Assembly: GCF_036226525.1 (NCBI RefSeq)
Contig: NZ_CP108487.1
Span: 7,874,001-7,938,000, forward strand
Length of the DNA: 64,000 nucleotides
From: Kribbella sp. NBC_01245
Lineage (GTDB): Bacteria > Actinomycetota > Actinomycetes > Propionibacteriales > Kribbellaceae
Direction: 5' to 3'
Shown: piece by piece, positions 15,542-23,157 of the stretch
How positions within the stretch are numbered: position 1 is the first letter of the stretch
Layout of the letters: the number at the start of each line of letters is the position of its first letter
Translations under genes and position numbers: made by a program
The notes under the pieces: model-generated
Told to the model about the DNA's origin: nothing
Database searches by the model: none
Seen by the model: only the letters and a program-made list of their open reading frames with translations

Positions 15542-16861
15542 TCAGTCCTGGAAGCCGGGGAGGAACTCCTCGAGCACGGAGCGGAACGGCGCCTGGGCCT
15601 CCAGCTGGGAGAGCACGGCCACACCGCCGATCCAGACCCGGTGGATCAGCAGGTACGACGGGGGCAGGTTCAGCTTGAGCGCGAGGGACGCGTTGGGGGA
15701 GCGGAAGTCGCTCGTCCGGCTGGCCTGTTCGCGCATCCAGGCCCGGCTGAACTGGAACTCCGCGGCCCGGGCCGGCTCGGCGAAGGGCGCCAGGTAGTCG
15801 ATCAGCTGCTGCGGGTCGACCTCCATCCGCGGCTTGATGAAGCCGACCTCGCGCAGCCCGGCCACCACCTGGTCGCCGTCACCCTTGAGCGAGATCCGCA
15901 GCAACCGGCCGATCTCGGGCGGCAGGCCGTCGGGCAGGCGGGCGCAGAGGCCGAAATCGACCACGCCGAGCCGTCCGTCCGCCATCACCCGGTAGTTGCC
16001 GGGATGCGGGTCCGAATGCAGCAGGCCGGCCAGTTTCGGACCGCTGAACATGAACCGGACGTACTTCAGGCCGATCTCGTCCCGCTCGGTCTTCGTCCCG
16101 TTCGCGATGACGCCGGACAGCGGTGAACCCTCGATCCACTCGCTCACGATGGCCTTCGGGGAGTGCTTGATCACCCGCGGTACGACGAACTCGGGGTGGT
16201 CGGCGAACGCGATGGCATACGCCTGCTGGGCCTGCGCCTCGCGGTCGTAGTCGAGCTCCTCACCGATCCGCTCCTGCAATTCGGCGATCAGCGGTTTGAG
16301 GTCGAGCCCGGGCACCCAGGAGCCGAAGGTCCGGGCGACCCGGCCGAGCTGGCGCAGATCCGCCCGCAGCGCTTCCGCGGCACCCGGATACTGCAGTTTG
16401 ACCGCGACCTCGCGGCCGTCCTTGAGCACCCCGCGATGGACCTGGCCGATCGACGCCGCGGCCGCCGGGATGTCGTCGAACTCGGTGAACCGGTCGCGCC
16501 ATTTGGAGCCCAGCTCGCGGGACAGGATCGTGTGCACGGTCGAGGCCGGCATCGGTGGTGCGGAGTCCTGCAGCTTGGTCAGAGTCGCCCGGTACGGCGC
16601 GGCGAACTCCTCGGGCATCGCCGACTCCATCAGGCTCAGCATCTGCCCGAATTTCATCGCGCCGCCCTTGAGCTCACCAAGGACGGAGAACAACTGGTCG
16701 GCCGTCCGGCGCTGGAACTCGGCCAGCACGGTCTCGGCCGGAGCTCCGCCGATCCGCTTGCCCAGGCCGACGGTGGCACGCCCGGCCGCACCTAGCGGAA
16801 GGGAGGCCAATTTCGCGGTTCGGCTGAGTGCCTTGCGGGGGAGGTCGGACACAGGGTTCAT
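15542..16861 (-). CDS. ABC1/AarF/UbiB-family atypical kinase
   Basis: This 439-aa protein belongs to the ABC1 (UbiB/ADCK) atypical protein-kinase-like family. It has the N-terminal KxGQ-type motif GGAMKFGQMLSLMESAMPEE, then AAASIGQVHRG, the Lys in EVAVKLQYPG, SEWIEGSPLSG, HSDPHPGNYRV and the metal-binding VVDFGL. The mycobacterial equivalent Rv3197 lies next to whiB7 and has been linked to macrolide resistance, so the neighbourhood may reflect a functional link. The C-terminal about 100 residues are family-specific. I use ATG at 16861; a GTG five codons upstream is possible. Confidence 0.88.
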   Translation of the reverse strand: MNPVSDLPRKALSRTAKLASLPLGAAGRATVGLGKRIGGAPAETVLAEFQRRTADQLFSVLGELKGGAMKFGQMLSLMESAMPEEFAAPYRATLTKLQDSAPPMPASTVHTILSRELGSKWRDRFTEFDDIPAAAASIGQVHRGVLKDGREVAVKLQYPGAAEALRADLRQLGRVARTFGSWVPGLDLKPLIAELQERIGEELDYDREAQAQQAYAIAFADHPEFVVPRVIKHSPKAIVSEWIEGSPLSGVIANGTKTERDEIGLKYVRFMFSGPKLAGLLHSDPHPGNYRVMADGRLGVVDFGLCARLPDGLPPEIGRLLRISLKGDGDQVVAGLREVGFIKPRMEVDPQQLIDYLAPFAEPARAAEFQFSRAWMREQASRTSDFRSPNASLALKLNLPPSYLLIHRVWIGGVAVLSQLEAQAPFRSVLEEFLPGFQD

Positions 16862-16945
16862 TCTGTCGTCCCGCACAAGCCGGTATTGAGGCAGGGGCGG
16901 CGGAGGCCCGTTTCCGGTTCTTCCGCCGCCCCTGTCAGCCGTGCG

Positions 16946-17104
16946 TCAGGCCTTACCGAGGATCCGGTTCAGGTTCGTACCGCACTCGGGGCACTTGGCC
17001 TTGGCCATGCGCGTGCCCTTGTCGTTGACCTTGACCTCGCCGTCGGCGGTGCGCTTGGCCTTGCACTTGACGCAGTAGAACTCGCCGCTCCAGGTCTCTG
17101 CCAT
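16946..17104 (-). CDS. DUF5679 small zinc-ribbon protein
   Basis: This 52-aa ORF begins MAETWSGEFYCVKCKAK and ends with KCPECGTNLNRILGKA. The two CxxC pairs (CVKC and CPEC) form a zinc ribbon typical of DUF5679 proteins, which are widespread in actinobacteria and of unknown function. A GGAGAG motif precedes the ATG at 17104. The overlapping longer frames are shadows. It probably forms its own short transcript upstream of the ABC1 kinase gene on the same strand. Confidence 0.85.
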   Translation of the reverse strand: MAETWSGEFYCVKCKAKRTADGEVKVNDKGTRMAKAKCPECGTNLNRILGKA

Positions 17105-17602
17105 GAGGGCCCTCTCCTTGCTCTGATACCAGCCGGGGCACCAGGCCCCTGGCCGTTGTGGATGCTAACGGCAGACCGTCCTGCCGTAGGCCGTTCGGCC
17201 CAGTCGGGAATCACCCTACGGCAGGCGGGGAGCCGCTCAAGCGCAAGTCAGCGCCTGCGTGCCGTGCCCTGGCCGTTTCCGATCCAGCACACAGGCCCCC
17301 GACCAGCCGCCGGGAAACCGCTCGCCTTCCCCTGCGAGCAGCCCCTGGAGGCGGGCCGGGAGCCTGTCTGAATCGACGCTAGGCAGGTCCGTGCCCGCTG
17401 GCAAGGCAGAGTTGTCCACCCCTGTGGATAACTCTGTGAACAAACTGTGCGCCACGCCGGATCAAGGTGTGGACGGGTGGGGGACAACGGTGTGAACAAA
17501 AGGTGTCCAGATTTCGGCGAATAGGCCTCTGACCTGCGAAAACGTCCGTACACAGGCTGTGGAGGGAAAAAATCTGGGGGTGCCGGGCGGTACCGTCGAC
17601 TC
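17105..17602. other. 498-bp gene-free region with DnaA-box-like motifs
   Basis: No convincing ORF is present. It contains an exact DnaA-box consensus TGTGGATAA (17423-17431), a near match TTGTCCACC (17412-17420) that forms an inverted repeat with it (17407-17419 with 17424-17436, one mismatch), and looser motifs TGTGGACGG (17468), TGTGAACAA (17435 and 17491) and TGTGGAGGG (17558). The left part has a hairpin, CCTGCCGTAGG (17180-17190) with CCTACGGCAGG (17215-17225), probably ending or regulating the DUF5679 transcript region. Whether DnaA binds here is unknown. Confidence 0.45.
17591..17602 (+). promoter_or_regulatory. Leaderless -10 element of the YgjP-type peptidase gene
   Basis: TACCGT (17591-17596) lies 6 nt before the ATG at 17603, with no Shine-Dalgarno sequence. 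Confidence 0.55.
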
Positions 17603-18151
17603 ATGGCCGATTCCCCCCTGCTGCCGATCCCGCCCTATGTGGATATCCGGCGGAGCAAGCGGCGCAAGCGGACGGTGAGCGCCTACCGTGACGGCGAGCG
17701 GGTGGTCGTCCTGATGCCGGACCGGTTGTCCGCCGCGGAGGAGGCGCGCTGGGTGGAGACCATGCTCCAGCGGCTGGACAAGCAGCGCAGCAGATCCCGC
17801 GTGTCGGACGAGAAATTGTTGGCTAGAGCACGTGATTTGGCGTGTCGCCACCTGCCTGAGGCGCCCGAACCGGCCTCCGTGCGCTGGGTCGGCAACCAGA
17901 ATCGCCGCTGGGGCTCCTGCACCCCCGCGGACCGCTCGATCCGGCTCTCCACCCGGCTGCAGACGATGCCGCAGTGGGTGATCGACTACGTGATCGTGCA
18001 CGAGCTGGCCCATCTGCTGGAGCCCTCGCACTCCGCCCGGTTCTGGAAATTGGTGCACCGCTACCCCAAGTCCGAGCGTGCCGAGGGCTATCTGGAGGGC
18101 GTCTCCGCGGCCGCCCACCTGGAGATGGAAGACGACTCACTCCAGGCCTGA
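17603..18151 (+). CDS. YgjP-like (DUF45) zinc metallopeptidase
   Basis: This 182-aa protein has the DUF45/YgjP signature: an N-terminal RRSKRRKRTVSAYRDGE segment, NRRWGSC (about residues 109-115), and the zinc motif HELAH (133-137) followed by SHSARFWKLV, where the downstream His and the WGSC cysteine are family hallmarks. These cytoplasmic proteins are classed with M48 peptidases; substrates are unknown. The ATG follows a leaderless-type -10 element. It is the only intact gene between the DnaA-box-rich region and the 166-nt palindrome. Confidence 0.88.
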   Translation: MADSPLLPIPPYVDIRRSKRRKRTVSAYRDGERVVVLMPDRLSAAEEARWVETMLQRLDKQRSRSRVSDEKLLARARDLACRHLPEAPEPASVRWVGNQNRRWGSCTPADRSIRLSTRLQTMPQWVIDYVIVHELAHLLEPSHSARFWKLVHRYPKSERAEGYLEGVSAAAHLEMEDDSLQA

Positions 18152-18160
18152 CCCGGGGCT

Positions 18161-18326
18161 TAGTGGTCTGCGCCGTGAGTTCTTCGGTGCTTGCGGCGCC
18201 CAGGCACGCACCTCGCGGCACTGGAGAACCATCCACGATGCTCCGCATCGAGGACGCTTCTCCAGCACCGCGATGCACGCACCTGAACACCGCAATCACT
18301 CGAACAACTCACGGCGCAGACCACTA
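18161..18326 (-). repeat. 166-nt imperfect palindrome, possible structured RNA or relic element
   Basis: The outer 21 bp (18161-18181 and 18306-18326) are perfect reverse complements. Pairing then continues with few breaks to CTGGAGAA/TTCTCCAG and ends in a GATGC-TCC-GCATC apical hairpin. Of 12 substitutions between the arms that I counted, nine are transitions, and all nine become G-U wobbles if the minus strand is transcribed but A-C mismatches if the plus strand is. Both strands encode similar short peptides, as expected of a palindrome. It sits between the YgjP and MMPL genes with no coding function visible. Confidence 0.75.
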
Positions 18327-18494
18327 GGTGGTGTTTACCCCAGGGCAGGGGTGGGGTTTTCCTCAGGGGAAGTCGGGTGTTTCCTGCATTACGCCGGCCT
18401 ACCTCCATGCCCAAGGCTTGAGCCCATGACCAGCGACCGGCGGAGGGGCCGCGCTGGCAGGGTGCGCCAGGATCGGCGCGGAGGGGTAGGACGG

Positions 18495-20710
18495 ATGTCC
18501 AAGTCCAGAACCGGGGGAGCACCAACAGTGCGGGTGGCGCGCTGGAGTGCCACTCATCCCTGGCGGGCTATCGCCGGGTGGCTCGTGTTCGTGATCGCCT
18601 GTTTCGCACTCGGCTCGGTGACGAGTGTGAACGAGGCGGATGGCAACGACGAGAACATCGGCGAGGTCAGTCGTGCGGACGCGATCAACGAGGCGGGTAA
18701 GTTCAACGACCCGGACGTCGAGAGTGTGCTGATCACCTCGCCGTCGGGCCGGTTCGACCGGGCCGAGGCGGACAAGGCGGCGAAGGTCGTCACCCAGCGG
18801 ATGAAGTCCGTGTCCGGGGTGGCGGAGGTCGCCCCGGCGATCCCGTCCCCTAAGGGTCAGGCCCTGATCGTGCGGGTCACCCTCAAGGACTCCGAGGCGG
18901 ATGCGGCCGAGCGGGTTCAGCCGTTGCTCGACACGACCGCGGCCGTGCAAGGGCAGTTCCCGGAGCTGCGGGTCGAGCAGGTCGGTGGCGAGTCCATCGA
19001 CAAGGCACTGAGCGAGACCCTCGGCGACGACTTCAGGCGGGCCGAGCTCTTCAGCCTGCCGGTGACACTGGTCATTCTGCTGATCGCTTTCGGCGCGCTG
19101 ATCGCGGCCGCGGTCCCGATCCTGCTCGCGCTGTCGGCTGTGGCCGCGGCGATCGGGCTATCGGCGGCCGCTTCCCATCTGGTGCCTGCGGTCGAGGCCG
19201 GTAACAGCGTGATCCTGCTGATCGGTATGGCCGTCGGCGTCGACTACTCGCTGTTCTACCTTCGACGCGAGCGGGAAGAGCGTGCCCGCGGCCGGAACCA
19301 CCTGGACGCGGTCGAGCTCGCCGCCGCGACTTCAGGCCATGCCGTGGTCGTCTCGGGTATCGCCGTGATCATCTCGATGGGCGGTCTGTTCCTCGCCCAG
19401 GACGCGACCTTCTCGTCCTTCGCCGTCGGCTCGATCCTCGTGGTCGCGGTGGCCGTGATCGGTTCGCTGACCGTGCTGCCCGCCATCCTCGGCAAGCTCG
19501 GCCGATGGGTCGACCGTCCCCGCGTGCCGCTGCTGTGGCGCCTTTCGGCCCGCAACGGCGAGCCGCGCTTCTGGCCGGCCGTGCTCAAGCCCGCGCTCAA
19601 GCGTCCGGCCGCCACGCTGATCGTCTCGGTCGTGGCCCTGCTCGCGGTGGCATCACCCGCACTCGGGATGACGCTGAAGTTCCCGGGCACGGAGGATCTG
19701 CCGCGCGACACCGCGGTGATGCAGGCGTATGACCGGCTGACCGAGCAGTTCCCGAGCACGGGCACGAGCCACCAGCTCGCCGTCCAGGCTCCGGCCGATC
19801 AGCAGCCGGCGGTCGCGGCAGCGCTGACCGACCTGGTCAACCGGACGAAGTCCAGCGACCTGTTCGCCCAAGACGGTCTGACCGAGCCGCGCGTCTCGGC
19901 CGACAAGACGGTCACCGTGCTCGAGGTCGCCACGCCGTACGACGGGGGTAGCCAGCAAGCGCGGGATGCCCTTGCCAAGTTGAGGTCTGAGCTCATGCCG
20001 CAGACCGTCGGCCAGGTGCCAGGAGCGTCGTACGCCGTGGGTGGGTTCGTGGCGGCCGATGTCGACTACGCCGCGCACATCCGGTCGAAGCTGCCGCTGG
20101 TGATCGGGTTCGTCCTGCTGCTGACGTTCATCGTGATGGTGGTGACGTTCCGCTCGGTGGTGGTCGCGTTCACCGCGATCGGGCTCAACCTGCTCTCGGC
20201 CGGCGCGGCGTAGGCGTCGTCACGGCCGTCTTCGAGGGGACCTGGGCCGAGGGTCTGCTGGACTTCCGGTCGAACGGCGCGGTCGTCTCATGGCTGCCGC
20301 TCTTCCTGTTCGTGGTGTTGTTCGGGCTATCGATGGATTACCACGTCTTCGTGGTGAGCCGGATCCGTGAGGCCGTGCTGCGAGGGGTTCCCACGAAGCA
20401 GGCGGTTGCGGAGGGCATCACCGGTTCGGCGGGTGTCGTCACCAGCGCGGCCGCGGTGATGATCGGCGTGTTCGCGGTGTTCGCCACCTTGAGCACGCTC
20501 GACATGAAGCAACTGGGTGTCGGGTTGGCCGCGGCCATCCTGATCGACGCGACCATCATCCGGGCGGTCGTCTTGCCCGCGGCGATGACCTTGCTCGGCG
20601 ACGCCAACTGGTGGGCGCCGAAGTTCATGCGGCCCAAGACCGCACCGCGTCACGCAGTGCAAACGGAAGCGCCGGAAGCCGAGCCCGAGCGCGAGCTCAC
20701 CTCGGTCTGA
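18495..20710 (+). pseudogene. MMPL-family RND transporter, frameshifted
   Basis: The reading frame from ATG 18495 (preceded by GGAGGGG) encodes an MMPL transporter: one N-terminal membrane span, an about 130-aa extracytoplasmic domain, a block of spans with GMAVGVDYSLFYL and FLAQDATFSSFAVGSILVV, and a second extracytoplasmic domain and helix block. It stops at TAG 20211-20213 after LNLLSAGAA. The next frame continues the family sequence: GVVTAVFEGTWAEG, then LFGLSMDYHVFVVSRIREA and the last spans, ending at 20710. Restoring one base after TA at 20212 (TAG to TAY plus G) would rejoin the frames into about 739 aa. It is either a true 1-nt deletion or a sequencing error. Substrates of such transporters are usually lipids or drugs. 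Confidence 0.88.
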
Positions 20711-20722
20711 CGCCACCAACGT

Positions 20723-20760
20723 CCGACGCACCTTGCGACAGGGGCCGCAAGGTGCGTCGG
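20723..20760. terminator. Hairpin between the convergent MMPL and FdhF/YdeP genes
   Basis: CCGACGCACCTTGCG (20723-20737) pairs perfectly with 20746-20760 across an 8-nt loop. No U-tract follows. A short direct repeat ATAAGGCGAGCTAC lies between it and the FdhF/YdeP stop. Confidence 0.6.
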
Positions 20761-20804
20761 CACGTTATAAGGCGAGCTACAGAAGCCGAGCAACATAAGG
20801 CGAG

Positions 20805-23054
20805 CTACGGCTCGAGGCGGATGGTGAGGCCCTTGGCGACGGGGGTCTTGCTGCCTTTGGCGAGGTCGTCGGCTGACATCAGCACGTTGGTCTCGGGGTA
20901 GTACGCCGCCGCGCAGCCGCGGGCCGTCGGGTACGACACGACGCGGAAGCCGTTCGCCCGTCGTTCCATCCCGGCGAACTCGCTGACGATGTCGACGGTC
21001 TGCCCGTCGCTCAGGCCCAGCTCGGCGATGTCGTCGGGATTGACGAACACGACCTGCCGCGTCCCGTGCACCCCGCGATACCGGTCTTCCAGCCCGTAGA
21101 TCGTGGTGTTGAACTGGTCGTGGCTGCGCATCGTCTGCAACAGCAACCGCCCAGCCGGTACGTCGAGCCAGCGCAACTCGTTCGCACTGAACTGCGCCCG
21201 CGCATCCGACGTACGGAACTCGCGGTGATCCCGGGCGGCGTGCGCCAGCAGGAACCCGCCCTTCACCGACACCCGCTCGTCGTAGTCCTCATAGCCGTCG
21301 GCGACCCGGCCGATGCGATGCCGGATCAGGCTGTAGTCCCGGGCGAAGTCGGTCCACGGGATCTCCCCGACCTCGGGTACAACCGCCTCGGCGATACCGC
21401 ACACGATCGCGATCTCGGAGCGCAGGTCCGCGGCCGGAGGCAGCAGCTTGCCGGTGGACAGATGTACGGCGCCTTGGGAGTCCTCGACGCTGACCGACTG
21501 GACCCCGGCCTCGGTGGTATCGCGATCGGTCCGGCCGAGCGTCGGCAGGATGAGCGCCTCCCGCCCTGTCACGGTGTGGGACCGGTTGAGCTTGGTCGAC
21601 ACGTGCACCGTCAGATCGCACTTGCGCAGACCCGCGTGTACGACGGGAGTGTCAGGCGTCGCCATCGCGAAGTTGCCGCCCATGCCGAGGAAGACCCGGA
21701 CCGTGCCGTCGCGCAGTTTGTGCACGGTCTCGGCCGCGTCCACCCCGTGCTTGCGCGGCGCGATGAAGGCGAACTCCGTCTCCAGCCGATCGAGGAAGGC
21801 GTCGGGCATCCGCTCCCAGATGCCCATACTGCGATCGCCTTGCACGTTCGAGTGGCCGCGGACCGGACATGGGCCGGCGCCGGGCTTGCCGATGTTCCCC
21901 TGCAGAAGCAGGACGTTGACGACCTCGGTGATGGTGGCGACGGCCTCGCGGTGCTGGGTCAGACCCATCGCCCACGCGATCACGGTCGCCTTCGACTCGA
22001 TGAATCGCTGGGCGAAGCGCTCGATCTCGGCCCGCGTCAGTCCGGTGGCTCGCTCGATCGTCGGCCAGTCCAGCTCGGCCATTTGCGAGGCGTACGCCTC
22101 GAAGCCGCTGGTGTGATCGGCGATGAAGGTCTGGTCGACGACCGTGCCGGGCGCGGCGGCCTCGGCCTGCAACAGGAGATGGCCGACCGCCTGGAAGAGG
22201 GCCTGGTCGCCGCCGATCCGGATTTGCAGGTGCTGTTCCGCGAGCGGCGTGCCCTTGCCGATCCAGCCGGAGACGTGCTGCGGATTCTTGAAGGTCATCA
22301 GGCCCGGCTCGGGTAGCGGGTTGACCGCGACGATGGTCGCACCTTTGCGCCGGGCAACTTCCAGATGGCTGAGCATGCGTGGTGCGTTGGTGCCCGGGTT
22401 CTGCCCGACCACCACGATCAGTTCGGCCTCTTCCAGCATGTCCAGGGTAACGGCGCCCTTGCCGCTGCCGATCACCTTGGTCAGCGCGGTGCCGGATGAC
22501 TCGTGGCACATGTTCGAGCAGTCGGGCAGATTGTTGGTGCCGTAGGCCCGCACGAACAGCTGGTAGAGGAAAGCCGCCTCGTTACTGGTCCGGCCCGACG
22601 TATAGAAGACCGCGTCCTCGCGTCGTTCCAGACCCTTGAGATGGCGGGCCACCACGCGGAAGGCCTCGTCCCAGCCGATCGCCTCGTAGTGGGAGGCGCC
22701 CTCGCGCAGGTACATCGGCTCGGTGATGCGGCCGAGTTTGCCGAGCTCGAACTCGGAGATCTCGTTCAGCTGGTCGATCGAGTGCTCGGCGAAGAAGGAC
22801 CGTGGCACGCGTTTGCGGGTGGCCTCCCACGCGACGGCCTTCGCGCCGTTCTCGCAGAACTCGGCGCTGTGCTTGTCCTTGCCGTGCGGATCCGGCCAGG
22901 CGCACGACGGGCAGTCGAAGCCGCCGTCCTGGTTCAGCGCGGTGAAGACCCGGGTGGTGCGGGCCAGTCCCATCTCGCTGAGACCGTGCTTGAAGGACGA
23001 GACCACAGCCGGAGCGCCGGCCGCCTTCCGCTTGGGTGGGTCGATCTCAACCAT
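20805..23054 (-). CDS. FdhF/YdeP-family molybdopterin oxidoreductase
   Basis: This 749-aa protein resembles the alpha subunit of formate dehydrogenase H and the E. coli YdeP group. Near the N-terminus it has FDCPSCAWPDP and AEFCENGAK cysteines that may bind an Fe-S cluster. Then come the molybdopterin-binding segments NMCHESSGTAL, VVVGQNPGTNAPRML and MGLTQHREAV, and the C-terminal molydopterin-dinucleotide domain with MRSHDQFNTTIYG. The substrate of this subgroup is uncertain; formate dehydrogenase activity is not assured. I chose ATG 23054 because a TACGCT -10 element lies 6 nt upstream. It is convergent with the MMPL gene. Confidence 0.88.
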   Translation of the reverse strand: MVEIDPPKRKAAGAPAVVSSFKHGLSEMGLARTTRVFTALNQDGGFDCPSCAWPDPHGKDKHSAEFCENGAKAVAWEATRKRVPRSFFAEHSIDQLNEISEFELGKLGRITEPMYLREGASHYEAIGWDEAFRVVARHLKGLERREDAVFYTSGRTSNEAAFLYQLFVRAYGTNNLPDCSNMCHESSGTALTKVIGSGKGAVTLDMLEEAELIVVVGQNPGTNAPRMLSHLEVARRKGATIVAVNPLPEPGLMTFKNPQHVSGWIGKGTPLAEQHLQIRIGGDQALFQAVGHLLLQAEAAAPGTVVDQTFIADHTSGFEAYASQMAELDWPTIERATGLTRAEIERFAQRFIESKATVIAWAMGLTQHREAVATITEVVNVLLLQGNIGKPGAGPCPVRGHSNVQGDRSMGIWERMPDAFLDRLETEFAFIAPRKHGVDAAETVHKLRDGTVRVFLGMGGNFAMATPDTPVVHAGLRKCDLTVHVSTKLNRSHTVTGREALILPTLGRTDRDTTEAGVQSVSVEDSQGAVHLSTGKLLPPAADLRSEIAIVCGIAEAVVPEVGEIPWTDFARDYSLIRHRIGRVADGYEDYDERVSVKGGFLLAHAARDHREFRTSDARAQFSANELRWLDVPAGRLLLQTMRSHDQFNTTIYGLEDRYRGVHGTRQVVFVNPDDIAELGLSDGQTVDIVSEFAGMERRANGFRVVSYPTARGCAAAYYPETNVLMSADDLAKGSKTPVAKGLTIRLEP

Positions 23055-23066
23055 GGCCCCAGCGTA
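23055..23066 (-). promoter_or_regulatory. Leaderless -10 element of the FdhF/YdeP gene
   Basis: On the minus strand TACGCT (23061-23066) is followed by GGGGCC and then the ATG at 23054. Confidence 0.55.
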
Positions 23067-23091
23067 GGTCGTCCCCACCCCGCAACGGTCG

Positions 23092-23133
23092 TCGGTCCGA
23101 ATACGGCCTGTATACAAGCCGTATTCGGACCGA
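23092..23133 (-). terminator. Perfect 16-bp hairpin after the GH81 gene
   Basis: TCGGTCCGAATACGGC (23092-23107) pairs with 23118-23133, and the loop itself contains the near-palindrome TGTATACA. It lies 25 nt after the GH81 stop and upstream of the next gene on the same strand. Confidence 0.6.
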
Positions 23134-23157
23134 TGAATTACCAGTTGTCGCCCGAGA

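Noticed and set aside
20205..20220. Programmed ribosomal frameshift in the MMPL gene
   Set aside because: There is no slippery heptamer or downstream structure at the site, and MMPL genes are not known to use frameshifting. A base deletion or sequencing error is simpler.
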